DNA of 64,000 bases from Chelativorans sp. (GTDB taxonomy: Bacteria; Pseudomonadota; Alphaproteobacteria; Rhizobiales; Rhizobiaceae). A program made the position numbers and the translations under genes. Below the pieces are notes generated by a model. The model did not search any database. It saw only the letters and a list, made by a program, of their open reading frames with translations, and was not told where the DNA came from. The stretch is taken from positions 62,001-126,000 of the forward strand of contig NZ_JAPSLH010000006.1 in assembly GCF_031180965.1 (NCBI RefSeq), given 5' to 3'. Positions 30,018-39,113 of this stretch are shown here, piece by piece (the first letter of the stretch is position 1; each line of letters starts with the position of its first letter).

Positions 30018-30686
30018 ATGAATTCCAGGCTGGTTGCTTTGGCTGCTGCGGCTGCGGCCGCGCTGCTTTCCGGCTGCGCCGGCCCGACCTATGGGACTGG
30101 CAAGCCCGCCGACCAGCAGCTGGTCGAGGACCTGACCGGTGTCCTCTCCGTCACGCCCAAGCGGAGCCAGGCGATCGACTACAGCCCCCGTCCCGGTATC
30201 GTGAAGCCGCCCTCCACGGAAGTCCTTCCGCCGCCGCAGGAAAATGTGGTGGCCGCCGGCAACCCGGCCTGGCCCGAATCGCCCGAGCAGCGGCTGGCGC
30301 GCATCCGCGCCGAGGCGACGGCCAACCAGGACAACCCCTCTTATCGGCCGCCCGTGATCCGCGACGTGGCGACGGGCGGCGGCAGCGGGTCCGGCATCGA
30401 GTTCAGCGAGGGCGACCGCGTCCGTCCGGCAATCCTTGCCTCGGGCGGCCAGACCCAACGGCAGCAGGGAGCGGCTTTCCGGCAGCAGCGCCAGGCGAGC
30501 CAGCAGGGCAGCCCGACGACGCGGCGCTATCTGAGCGAGCCGCCGCTCGACTACCGCCAGCCGGCGCCCACCGCGCCTGCGGACCAGCTCGGCGAGGACG
30601 AGGCAAAGAAGCAGCGCGCCGCCAAGCGCGCCGCCGGCGGGGCGGAGACCGGCGGGCTGCGCCGGCTGATCCCCTGGCTGAACTGA
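30018..30686 (+). CDS. Putative lipoprotein, unknown function
   Basis: This 222-residue protein begins with a signal peptide ending in the lipobox LLSGC (Cys20), so it should be lipid-modified and sit in the inner or outer membrane facing the periplasm. The mature part is Pro/Gln/Ala-rich and probably largely disordered (SGGQTQRQQGAAFRQQRQ region), ending with GGLRRLIPWLN. No enzymatic motif is seen. It sits between ileS and tadA, a position I associate with this protein in other rhizobia. I chose the ATG at 30018. Confidence 0.8.
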   Translation: MNSRLVALAAAAAAALLSGCAGPTYGTGKPADQQLVEDLTGVLSVTPKRSQAIDYSPRPGIVKPPSTEVLPPPQENVVAAGNPAWPESPEQRLARIRAEATANQDNPSYRPPVIRDVATGGGSGSGIEFSEGDRVRPAILASGGQTQRQQGAAFRQQRQASQQGSPTTRRYLSEPPLDYRQPAPTAPADQLGEDEAKKQRAAKRAAGGAETGGLRRLIPWLN

Positions 30687-30696
30687 CGCGGCGACT

Positions 30697-31140
30697 TTAT
30701 TCGTCCGGTGTGCCGCGCCTTGCGGCAAAGAACTGCCTGAGAAGCGCGGCGGCCTCGGCTTCGCCGATCCCTTCGTAGACTTCCGGCGCGTGATGGCAGG
30801 TGGGCTGGCTGAAGAAGCGCCCGCCATGGATGACGCCGCCCCCCTTGGGATCGGGCGCGGCGAAATAGAGCCGGCGGATGCGGGCGAAGGAGATGGCGCC
30901 GGCGCACATGGCGCAGGGTTCCAGCGTCACATAAAGGTCAGCGCCGGTCAGCCGCTCGGCGGCTTCCGCCGCGCAGGCGGCGCGGATCGCCAGGATTTCG
31001 GCATGGGCGGTGGGGTCGGCGAGCTCGCGCGTGCGGTTGCCCGCCCGCGCCAGCAGCCTGCCGTCCCGCACCACCACCGCGCCGACGGGGACCTCGCCGC
31101 GCCGGGCGGCAAGGCGCGCCTCCTCGAGCGCGATCTCCAT
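30697..31140 (-). CDS. tadA: tRNA-specific adenosine deaminase
   Basis: This 147-residue zinc deaminase converts A34 to inosine in tRNA-Arg(ACG). The catalytic motifs are complete: HAEILAI (zinc His and proton-shuttle Glu) and PCAMCAGA (zinc Cys pair). I chose the ATG at 31140 (MEIALEEARLAARRG). A TTG about 33 bases upstream would add MDRQTPIPTF and cannot be excluded, since neither has a strong Shine-Dalgarno. It is transcribed opposite to the flanking rluB and lipoprotein genes. Confidence 0.94.
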   Translation of the reverse strand: MEIALEEARLAARRGEVPVGAVVVRDGRLLARAGNRTRELADPTAHAEILAIRAACAAEAAERLTGADLYVTLEPCAMCAGAISFARIRRLYFAAPDPKGGGVIHGGRFFSQPTCHHAPEVYEGIGEAEAAALLRQFFAARRGTPDE

Positions 31141-31233
31141 GAAGGTTGGAATTGGCGTCTGCCGGTCCAATCTTTTTGCTCGCAAGCAGGAACCCGAATT
31201 GATACCTACCGCCGCTGAAAGGCAAAGGCCACC

Positions 31234-32799
31234 ATGAAGGACAAGAAGGACAGACCCGCGCGCCCGAAGAGGGCGGACGGGCCGCGTGCAAGGGCCGCCG
31301 GCCCCGGCAAGGGTCCGGAGCGCGAGGAAGCGCGCGCGGGCGAGGGGGGCGAGCGCATCGCCAAGCGCCTGGCGCGGGCGGGCGTTGCCTCGCGGCGCGA
31401 CGCGGAGGCGATGGTCGAGGCCGGCCGGGTCAAGGTGAACGGCCGCCTGCTGACCTCGCCCGCCTTCAATGTGCGGCCGACGGACCGCATCGAGATCGAC
31501 GGCGCGCCCATTCCCGAAGTGGAGCGCACGCGCCTTTTCCTGTTCCACAAGCCGGCCGGCGTGGTGACGACGAGCCGCGACCCGGAAGGGCGCAGGACCA
31601 TCTTCGACATCCTGCCGGAGGGGCTGCCGCGCCTCATCACGGTGGGGCGGCTCGACATCAACACGGAAGGTCTGCTGCTTCTGACCAATGACGGCGGGCT
31701 TGCCCGCGTGCTGGAACTGCCCGCCACGGGCTGGCTGCGCCGCTATCGCGTGCGCGTGCACGGCAAGGTGGACCCGCTGGCGCTGGCGGAGCTGGAAAAG
31801 GGCACCGCGGTGGATGGCGTCTTCTACGGCGCGATCAGCGCCACCATGGACCGGCAGCAGGGCTCCAATGCCTGGCTGACGCTCGGGCTGCGCGAGGGCA
31901 AGAACCGCGAGGTCAAGAATGTGCTGGGCGCGCTGGGGTTGGACGTGACGCGCCTGATCCGCATCTCCTATGGCCCTTTCCAGCTGGGGGAATTGCCCGA
32001 AGGCGCGATCCAGGAGATCAAGGGTCGCACCCTGCGCGACCAGCTCGGCGAGCGGCTGATCGAGGAGGCGGGCGCCAATTTTGAGGCGCCGATCGCCCGG
32101 CCTTTCGTGAACAAGCCGGTGCGGGCGGAACGGCCGAGACCCGAGAAGAGCGAAGATGCGCGCAAGCCCGGGCGCGAGCGCCCGGAAGCGGCGGAGAAGA
32201 AATTCGTCAACCGCAAGAAGGAGCGCGAGGAAAAGCGCGAGGAGATGCGCGACCGCCTGCAGACGCAGCGCCCCGAGCGTCCCCGGTGGGAGCAGCGACC
32301 GGAGCGGCGATGGAGTGATGACCGCCGGGCCACGCCCGGAAGGGACGAGCGCCCGGGACGGCCGGGCAGGGACGAACGTCCCGCGCGATCCGGCAAGGAC
32401 GAGCGGCCAAGGCGGATGCGCGAGGACGGGGACGAGGCTCGTCCGGCGAGGAATTCCCGCCCGGCAGGGGCGGGGAAGGACGCTCGGGCGGCCCGTTCGA
32501 GGGGCGACGCCCGGCCCGGGCGGGTGGGCAGGGACGACAAAGCGTCGAGGCCTGTGGAGCGGCGCTCGCGCTCGGCCAATGTGTGGATGGCGCCGGGCGC
32601 CCGTCCGGTGGGCAGGAAGCGGGCGGAGGAAGCCGCAGAGGCGTCCGAAGGAAAGCCGGCGGGCCGGGCGGGCAAGGCGGCCGCGGGTGCGCAGAAACGC
32701 AGGCCGGGCGCGACGCCGCCGGGCAAGGGCGGGCGATCCCCCGACCGCCCGCCGCGAGGCGGACCGGGCGGCAAGGCGCAAGGACCGAAGAAGCGGTAG
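31234..32799 (+). CDS. rluB: Pseudouridine synthase RluB-type with long basic tail
   Basis: This 521-residue protein modifies 23S rRNA. An S4 RNA-binding domain (about residues 45-90) follows a Lys/Arg-rich leader, and the RsuA-family catalytic core has the active Asp in GRLDINTEGLLLL. The core ends near residue 290. About 230 further residues are Arg/Asp/Gly/Pro-rich and repetitive (DERPGRPGRDERPARSGKDE), making the protein nearly twice the size of E. coli RluB. The tail is probably disordered and may bind rRNA. rsmD follows after 9 bases. Confidence 0.92.
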   Translation: MKDKKDRPARPKRADGPRARAAGPGKGPEREEARAGEGGERIAKRLARAGVASRRDAEAMVEAGRVKVNGRLLTSPAFNVRPTDRIEIDGAPIPEVERTRLFLFHKPAGVVTTSRDPEGRRTIFDILPEGLPRLITVGRLDINTEGLLLLTNDGGLARVLELPATGWLRRYRVRVHGKVDPLALAELEKGTAVDGVFYGAISATMDRQQGSNAWLTLGLREGKNREVKNVLGALGLDVTRLIRISYGPFQLGELPEGAIQEIKGRTLRDQLGERLIEEAGANFEAPIARPFVNKPVRAERPRPEKSEDARKPGRERPEAAEKKFVNRKKEREEKREEMRDRLQTQRPERPRWEQRPERRWSDDRRATPGRDERPGRPGRDERPARSGKDERPRRMREDGDEARPARNSRPAGAGKDARAARSRGDARPGRVGRDDKASRPVERRSRSANVWMAPGARPVGRKRAEEAAEASEGKPAGRAGKAAAGAQKRRPGATPPGKGGRSPDRPPRGGPGGKAQGPKKR

Positions 32800-32808
32800 G
32801 GGCAGGGC

Positions 32809-33369
32809 ATGCGCATCGTCGGCGGCAGTCTGCGCGGGAGGCGGCTCGCCTCGCCCAAGAACGATGCGATCCGTCCCACGAGCGACCGCGCGCGCGAATC
32901 CCTGTTCAATGTGCTGGAGCACGGCTATCCGGGCTCGCTCGAGGGCGCGCGCGTGCTCGATCTCTTCTCGGGCAGCGGTGCGCTCGGCATCGAGGCGCTG
33001 TCGCGCGGCGCGGCCTACTGCCTTTTCGTGGAGGAAGTCGCCGCGGCGCGGGCGCTCGTGCGCGAGAATATCGAGAGCCTCGGACTGCAAGGCCGCACCC
33101 GCATCTTCCGCCGAGACGCCACGCATCTCGGTCCGGTCGGCACGATGCAGCCCTTCGACCTGGTTTTCGCCGATCCGCCTTACGGAGCCGGGCTGGCCGA
33201 GAAGGCGATCGCCTCGGCGCTTGCGGGGGGGTGGCTGACGGATGATGCGCTGATCGTCGTCGAGGAGGCGGCGGCGACGCCGTTCCGCCCGCCGCAGGGG
33301 ATCGCGGTCGAGGAGGTGCGGGCCTATTCGTCGAGCACGCTTTCCTTCTGCCGCCTGGCCAGAGTTTAG
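32809..33369 (+). CDS. rsmD: 16S rRNA (guanine(966)-N2)-methyltransferase RsmD
   Basis: This 186-residue SAM-dependent methyltransferase starts MRIVGGSLRGRRLASPK. The SAM-binding motif is DLFSGSGALGIEALSRGA and the catalytic motif IV is FADPPYG. Full length. It is co-directional with and 9 bases from rluB, so the two rRNA-modification genes probably form an operon. Confidence 0.96.
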   Translation: MRIVGGSLRGRRLASPKNDAIRPTSDRARESLFNVLEHGYPGSLEGARVLDLFSGSGALGIEALSRGAAYCLFVEEVAAARALVRENIESLGLQGRTRIFRRDATHLGPVGTMQPFDLVFADPPYGAGLAEKAIASALAGGWLTDDALIVVEEAAATPFRPPQGIAVEEVRAYSSSTLSFCRLARV

Positions 33370-33460
33370 CCACTGTTGCCGGCCATGAGTGACCCGCCCC
33401 TTCGCGGGTTGACGTCGCTCGCCCTTCTTTCCTGTCCTGTTCCGATCTGAGGACGTTCGG

Positions 33461-34822
33461 ATGAAAATCCTCTCCCTTTTCATGGCGCTGCTGCTTCTCG
33501 CCGCCGCGGCTCCTTCCAGGCTTTCGGCCGCAAGCGCTCCCGGCGGGATGGAGCTTGAACGCTTCGTGCTCGACAACGGGCTGGAGGTGGTGGTCGCGCC
33601 GCAAAGGACGGTTCCGGTCGTGACCCACATGCTTTTCTACCGGGTCGGAGGCGCGGATGAAGAGCCGGGGCAATCGGGCATCGCGCATTTCTTCGAGCAT
33701 CTGATGTTCAAGGCGACCTCGACGCGTGAAAGCGGAGAGCTCGCTGCCGCCGTCGCTGCCGTGGGCGGCAACCAGAACGCCTTCACCACAGAGGACTTCA
33801 CTGCCTATTTCGAGCAGGTGCCGTCGAGCGCGCTCGGCGAGATGATGGCATTCGAGGCCGACCGCATGCGCAACCTCGTCCTGGACGACGCGGTGATCGA
33901 GACGGAGCGGCAGGTGGTGATGGAGGAGCGCCTGTCGAGGGTCGACAATGAGCCCTCGGGCATATTGGGCGAGGCGGTCGATTCCACGCTCTTCCAGAAC
34001 CATCCCTACGGCCGCCCTGTGATCGGCTGGATGGACGAGATCAAGGCGCTGACGAAGGATCAGCTTACCGCCTTCTACAACCGCTATTACCGGCCCAACA
34101 ATGCGCTGCTGGTCGTGGCGGGGGACGTTGATACCGCAACCGTGCGCAGGCTGGCCGAGGAGACCTATGGAAAGCTCGAGCGCGGGCCCGACCTGCCGCC
34201 CCGCATCCGCACGAAGGAGCCCGAGCCGAAGGTCGAGCGCATCGCCGTCCTGCGTGACGAGCGGGTGTCCCTGCCCTCCTTCTCGCGCAGCTGGTTCGGC
34301 CCGGCGACCTTCTCCGCCGATGGCAGGGATGCGGATGCGCTGCTGCTTCTTTCGGTCATTCTTGGAGGCAGCGAGCGCAGCAGGCTCCATCAGGAGCTGG
34401 TCGTGAAAAAGCAGATTGCCTCTTCCGCCGGCGCGGGCGTGTCCACCAGCTACCGCGATTATAGCCGGATCAGCGTCTATGCGCGCCCGCTCGATCCCGG
34501 CAAGCTCCGCGAGGTGGTTCAGGCGGTAGACGCTGAGATCGAGAAGATCGCCAGGGAGGGGGTCTCGGATCGAGAGGTGGAGGTGACGAGGAAGGTGCTG
34601 GCGAGCGGCCTCGTCCTGGGCCGGGAAAGCCAGATGGACCGCGCCATGGAGATCGGCACGACGCTGATGGTCGGCGGCACGGTGGAGGATGTGAACGGGA
34701 TTCTTGAGCGTCTCGACGCTGTGACCGCCGAGGACATCCAGCAAGTGGCACAGCGGTATCTGGCGAAATCCCGCAGCGTCGCCGCGTATCTTCTCCCCCA
34801 GGGCGCGGAGGATCCGGTATGA
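33461..34822 (+). CDS. M16-family zinc peptidase (catalytic partner)
   Basis: This 453-residue exported or periplasmic pitrilysin-family protein has a signal peptide (residues 1-23 or so). The inverted zinc motif HxxEH appears as HFFEHLMF, with the downstream glutamates in the VVMEERLSR region completing the site. The two-domain half-shell architecture matches bacterial M16B proteins related to mitochondrial processing peptidase. It overlaps the next gene (ATGA), which encodes an inactive partner, so the pair probably forms a heterodimer. Confidence 0.92.
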   Translation: MKILSLFMALLLLAAAAPSRLSAASAPGGMELERFVLDNGLEVVVAPQRTVPVVTHMLFYRVGGADEEPGQSGIAHFFEHLMFKATSTRESGELAAAVAAVGGNQNAFTTEDFTAYFEQVPSSALGEMMAFEADRMRNLVLDDAVIETERQVVMEERLSRVDNEPSGILGEAVDSTLFQNHPYGRPVIGWMDEIKALTKDQLTAFYNRYYRPNNALLVVAGDVDTATVRRLAEETYGKLERGPDLPPRIRTKEPEPKVERIAVLRDERVSLPSFSRSWFGPATFSADGRDADALLLLSVILGGSERSRLHQELVVKKQIASSAGAGVSTSYRDYSRISVYARPLDPGKLREVVQAVDAEIEKIAREGVSDREVEVTRKVLASGLVLGRESQMDRAMEIGTTLMVGGTVEDVNGILERLDAVTAEDIQQVAQRYLAKSRSVAAYLLPQGAEDPV

Positions 34823-36165
34823 GGAGCAAGCCTTCCGCGATCTTCATGGCGCCGTCGGGCCGGCCGATCCTCTATGTCCTTTCCTTCTGCCTGGCCCTTG
34901 CCTTCTCCCTGCCCGCCCGTGCGGATCTGGATATCGTCGAGGTGACATCCGCGAAAGGAATCAAGGCCTGGCTGGTCGAGGACCCTTCCGATCCGTTGGT
35001 GGCCATCTCTTTCGCCTTCAAGGGGGGCACCATCCAGGAGCCGCAGGGCAAGGAGGGCGTGGCCGGCTTAACGGTCGGCCTGCTCGAGGATGGCGCGGGC
35101 AACCTTGACGCAGATGCCTTTCAGCAGCGCCTCTACGAGTCAGGAGCGGATCTCTCCCTTTATCCCAGCTCGGACATGATCGCGGGCACCCTGCGGGTAC
35201 TCGCGGGCGAGACGGAAGAGCCGCTGGAACTCCTCTCGCTTGCCCTCTCCGCGCCGCGTTTCGAGGCGGACGAATTTGCTCGGGAGCGGTCCAGAACCCT
35301 CTCGCGGCTCCGTGCCGAGAAGAACGACCCGGATAGCCGCGGCGCACGGGAGCTTGCCTCGGTCCTCTACGGCGACCACCCGCTCGGCCGCCTGGCGACC
35401 GAGGAGACGGTTTCCGCCCTCACGCGGGACGACCTGGCGGCGTTCCATCGGAGGATGTTTGCAAGGTCCAATCTCGTCGTCGGGGTGGTGGGCGCGATCG
35501 ATCCCGAGACGCTGAAGCGCGTGCTTGACGAGGTCTTCGGCGGGCTTCCGGAAAAAGCCGATCTGGCGGAAATCCCTCCGCCGACGCTGAACTTCGGCAG
35601 GCAGGTGCGCGAGGTCTATGACCGGCCGCAGACCTCGACCTCGCTTTTCTATCCCGGCCCCGCCACGGCAAGCCCCGAGCTTTATCCCGCGTCCCTGCTG
35701 GTGCAAATCCTGGGCGGCGGCGGGCTGGATTCGCGGCTGTTCACCGAATTGCGGGAAAGGCGCGGGCTGACCTATGGCGCGAACGCCGCCTTGGACAGCG
35801 CGACCGGCTGGGGCGAAGTCTCGGTCGGCTTCTCGACCAGGAGCGACCGCGCCGCCGAGGCGCTTCAGGCGGCACAGGATGTCATCGCCGACATGGTGGA
35901 GAAGGGCCCGACGCCCGAGGAACTCGCCGCCGCCAAGAAATACCTCATCGGCGCCTATGCGATCCGGCATCTAAGCTCCACCACGGGCATTGCCATGACG
36001 ATGGTGCACTTGCAGGTGGAAGGCAGGAGCAAGAACTATATCGAGGAGCGCGTCGCCAAATTCAACTCGGTGACGATGGAGGATGTGAAGCGGACCGCCG
36101 GGCTTCTTTTCTCGGTCGAGCCGACCGTCCTGATGGTCGGGCCTGAACCGAAGGCGGAAAACTGA
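34819..36165 (+). CDS. M16-family peptidase homologue lacking the zinc motif
   Basis: This 448-residue protein has an N-terminal signal/anchor (about residues 15-36) and the M16 fold, but at the zinc site it reads AGLTVGLLEDGAGN instead of HxxEH, so it cannot bind catalytic zinc. The C-terminal half keeps RERRGLTYGANAAL, the substrate-binding RxxxY-type segment. The arrangement mirrors alpha/beta processing peptidase pairs: this subunit should help substrate binding while the upstream gene's product cleaves. Natural substrates are unknown. Confidence 0.9.
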   Translation: MRSKPSAIFMAPSGRPILYVLSFCLALAFSLPARADLDIVEVTSAKGIKAWLVEDPSDPLVAISFAFKGGTIQEPQGKEGVAGLTVGLLEDGAGNLDADAFQQRLYESGADLSLYPSSDMIAGTLRVLAGETEEPLELLSLALSAPRFEADEFARERSRTLSRLRAEKNDPDSRGARELASVLYGDHPLGRLATEETVSALTRDDLAAFHRRMFARSNLVVGVVGAIDPETLKRVLDEVFGGLPEKADLAEIPPPTLNFGRQVREVYDRPQTSTSLFYPGPATASPELYPASLLVQILGGGGLDSRLFTELRERRGLTYGANAALDSATGWGEVSVGFSTRSDRAAEALQAAQDVIADMVEKGPTPEELAAAKKYLIGAYAIRHLSSTTGIAMTMVHLQVEGRSKNYIEERVAKFNSVTMEDVKRTAGLLFSVEPTVLMVGPEPKAEN

Positions 36166-36254
36166 GTTAGTATAACCAGGGGACGGCTGCAGCCCCCCGG
36201 GGCATGAGGTGCCGGCCGGGCTCCGCTTGAGAGAAGTCGTTGCGGCAAGGATGA

Positions 36255-37139
36255 ATGATGGCTGATCGGGGTGCAGGAAAAGTCCGTCTGGCGGCCAAGA
36301 GCACATCCGGCCCGAGCTTTGCGGTCGCCTTCGGCGGCGGCGGGGCGCGCGGCCTTGCGCACATCCATGTCATCGAGGCGCTGGACGAGCTCGGCATCAG
36401 GCCGGCCATGATCTCCGGCTCCTCGATCGGCGCCATCATGGGCGCGGGCATGGCCGCCGGCATGCGCGGCAAGGAGATCCGCGCCTATGCGGCAAGGGTG
36501 CTCGCCCGCCGGTCGGAGGTTGCGGCGCGCATATGGCGCTCCCGTCCGGCGAAGCTTTCCGAGATGATGGAGACGGGCCTGCGGCTCGGCCAGTTCAACG
36601 CGGAGCGCATCCTGAAGGAATTCCTGCCGCCTCAGATCCCCGACCGGTTCGAGGATCTGGCGATCCCGCTGCGCGTCACCGCCACAGACTATTATGGGCA
36701 TCACCTGGCCGTCTTCGAGAAGGGCGACCTGTGGTCCGCGCTCGCCGCCTCGGCGGCGCTGCCCGCCGTCTTCCGGCCGGTGATGCGCGAGGGCCGCATG
36801 CTGATCGACGGCGGCATCTACAATCCGGTGCCCTTCGACATACTCGAAGGGACGGCGGATTTCGTCATCGCCGTCGATGTGGTGGGCGTACCCACCGTCC
36901 GCTCGCCGAAGATACCGAGCACCATCGAGATGATGTTCGGCGCGACGCAATTGATGATGCAATCGATCATCGCGATGAAGCTGCAGAAGCGCCGGCCGGA
37001 CATCCTGCTGCGCCCGTCCATCTCCGGCTTCCGCGTGCTCGATTTCATGAAGATGGACGCGATCATGGCCGAGACCGCCTCCATCGGCGACGAACTGAAG
37101 CGCGCGGTGGAGGCAATCCTGACACGGGATGCGGCCTGA
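36255..37139 (+). CDS. Patatin-like phospholipase family protein
   Basis: This 294-residue serine hydrolase has the oxyanion GGGGARGLAHI, the nucleophile elbow GSSIGA and the catalytic Asp in LIDGGIYNPVPF, the complete patatin dyad. It resembles the RssA/YchK group. No signal peptide, so it probably acts on lipids at the cytoplasmic face. Two ATGs in tandem (36255 and 36258) could serve as start. The antiporter gene converges on it after 10 bases. Confidence 0.9.
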   Translation: MMADRGAGKVRLAAKSTSGPSFAVAFGGGGARGLAHIHVIEALDELGIRPAMISGSSIGAIMGAGMAAGMRGKEIRAYAARVLARRSEVAARIWRSRPAKLSEMMETGLRLGQFNAERILKEFLPPQIPDRFEDLAIPLRVTATDYYGHHLAVFEKGDLWSALAASAALPAVFRPVMREGRMLIDGGIYNPVPFDILEGTADFVIAVDVVGVPTVRSPKIPSTIEMMFGATQLMMQSIIAMKLQKRRPDILLRPSISGFRVLDFMKMDAIMAETASIGDELKRAVEAILTRDAA

Positions 37140-37149
37140 GCGGGGAAGC

Positions 37150-38949
37150 TCAGGTCGTGTTGTCTTCCCTCACCCTGTCGAGCCGCCGCCCCTCGCGCGC
37201 CGGCTTGATCAGCGGCTCCGGCGTGACCGGCCGCACATGCATCTTCTCGCCGCCTGCCTGCAGCCCTTCGAGCGACTGGATGGCGAGCCGCTCCTCGTCG
37301 CGGCGGCGGACATCTTCCACGATCGCCTCGGCGACCGCCTCGGCGGTGCCGAGGGCCTCCAGCGACTTCCGCCCGAAGATCAGGGCCGACTCGAAGGTTT
37401 CGCGGATCTCGTAGTCGACGCCTTGCGCCCGCAGCGCCAGCGTATGCGCCCGGTCGTAGGAGCGCACATAAAGCTTCACATGCGGGAACTCGGACTTGAT
37501 CATCTCGACGATAGCGTCCGTGGTCGAGCGCACATTGGTGCAGACGGCCACGATCTTCGCGCGCTGGATGCCGGCTGCCTCAAGCACCTCACGGCGGCGG
37601 CCGTCGCCGAAATAGATGCGGAAGCCGAAATTCTCCACCGCCCGCACGCGGGCCGCCGAATGGTCGATGATGGTGACGTCGCTGCCGCCGGCGAGCAGGA
37701 TCTGCGAGGCGATCTGGCCGAAGCGCGAAAAGCCGATCATCAGGATGTCGGCGCCCGCGCCATGGAAGTTCTCGTCCATTTCCTCGCGCTCCTCGCCGCG
37801 CGTCAGCCGCTCGCCGATGCGCACGAAGAGCGGCGTCAGCGCCATGGAAAGCGTGACCACGGCAGTGAGAAGCGAGGCGGTGGCGGGCGGAAAGATGAGC
37901 GCAGCCGAGGCGGCGGTGAAGAGCACGAAGCCGAACTCGCCGCCCTGCGGCAAGAGCGCGGCGATCCTCATGGCGCAATCGTGGTCGCAGCCGAACAGGC
38001 GGCAGAGGCCGTAGAGGATCGCGGACTTGGCGAGCATCAGCGCCGGCACCGCGACAAGAACCAGCGCCCAGTTCTCGATGACGACGCCAAGGTCGAGGGA
38101 AAGGCCGACGGCCATGAAGAAGAGGCCGAGCAGGATTCCGCGGAAAGGCTCGATATCGGCGCTGAGCTCGTGCCGGAAGGAGGAATCGGCAAGGAGCACG
38201 CCGGCGATGAAGGCGCCGAGGCCCATGGAGAGGCCGGCAAGCTGCAGCAGCGTCGCCGAGGCGAGCACGACGAAGAGCGCGGCGGCGATCATCACCTCGC
38301 GCGCGCCGGTGGTGGCGATGACGCGGAAGAGCGGATTGAGGACGTAGCGCCCGACGAGGATGAGCGCCGCCACGCTTGCCAGCGCCAGCACGAAGCGGCT
38401 GCCGGAAATGTCTGCCGCGCCCTCGCCGCCGGGCGAAAGGAGCGGCACAACGGCAAGCAGCGGCGCAATCGCGATGTCCTGGAACAGGAGCACGGAAAAG
38501 GCGGTCCTGCCGTAGCGCTGGTTGAGGGTTCCCTGGGATTCCAGCGTCTGCATGGCGAAGGCGGTGGAGGACAGCGCCAGGCCGAAGCCGATCACCATGG
38601 CGGCGGACACCGGGAAGCCGAGGAGGAAGAAGGCTATGAGAGCGAGGGCAAATCCCGTCACCAGCACCTGGGCAAGGCCGAGGCCGAAAATATCCCGCCT
38701 CATTGTCCACAGCCGGGAGGGATTGAGCTCGAGGCCGATCAGGAAGAGGAGGAAGACGACGCCGAGCTCGGCAACGTGCAAAAGCTCCTCCCCGTCGGCG
38801 ATCAGCTGGGCGACGGGGCCGATCGCCACGCCGGCGGCGAGGTAGCCCAGGATGGTGCCCAGCCCGAGCCACTTGAACAGGGGGGCCGCGATGATCGCCG
38901 CGCCGAGAAGCAGCAGCGGCTGGTAATATGTGTGGAGGGCCGCTTCCAT
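37150..38949 (-). CDS. CPA2-family monovalent cation:proton antiporter (Kef type)
   Basis: This 599-residue protein has about twelve membrane helices (residues 1-385) of the Na+/H+ exchanger fold and a C-terminal TrkA-N Rossmann domain (about 405-520, ILMIGFSRFGQIASQILL) that in KefB/KefC senses nucleotide or glutathione adducts. The glycine motif reads GFSRFGQ rather than the classical GxGxxG. Likely role is K+ efflux or pH protection. Whether it is glutathione-gated cannot be told. Confidence 0.9.
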   Translation of the reverse strand: MEAALHTYYQPLLLLGAAIIAAPLFKWLGLGTILGYLAAGVAIGPVAQLIADGEELLHVAELGVVFLLFLIGLELNPSRLWTMRRDIFGLGLAQVLVTGFALALIAFFLLGFPVSAAMVIGFGLALSSTAFAMQTLESQGTLNQRYGRTAFSVLLFQDIAIAPLLAVVPLLSPGGEGAADISGSRFVLALASVAALILVGRYVLNPLFRVIATTGAREVMIAAALFVVLASATLLQLAGLSMGLGAFIAGVLLADSSFRHELSADIEPFRGILLGLFFMAVGLSLDLGVVIENWALVLVAVPALMLAKSAILYGLCRLFGCDHDCAMRIAALLPQGGEFGFVLFTAASAALIFPPATASLLTAVVTLSMALTPLFVRIGERLTRGEEREEMDENFHGAGADILMIGFSRFGQIASQILLAGGSDVTIIDHSAARVRAVENFGFRIYFGDGRRREVLEAAGIQRAKIVAVCTNVRSTTDAIVEMIKSEFPHVKLYVRSYDRAHTLALRAQGVDYEIRETFESALIFGRKSLEALGTAEAVAEAIVEDVRRRDEERLAIQSLEGLQAGGEKMHVRPVTPEPLIKPAREGRRLDRVREDNTT

Positions 38950-39113
38950 GCTTGCCTTCGTCTATGGGCTGCGGGGGACTGCGCGGCATTGCGCTTGCCG
39001 CTTCCGAACCATAAATGGTTTGCCATGTCCATGTCTTGCCGACTCTTGCCGCCCTCCCAAATCACCTCCATGGCGCCGCGCCGGCGGCCGAACCGACCAG
39101 AAGCGGAGTGACC

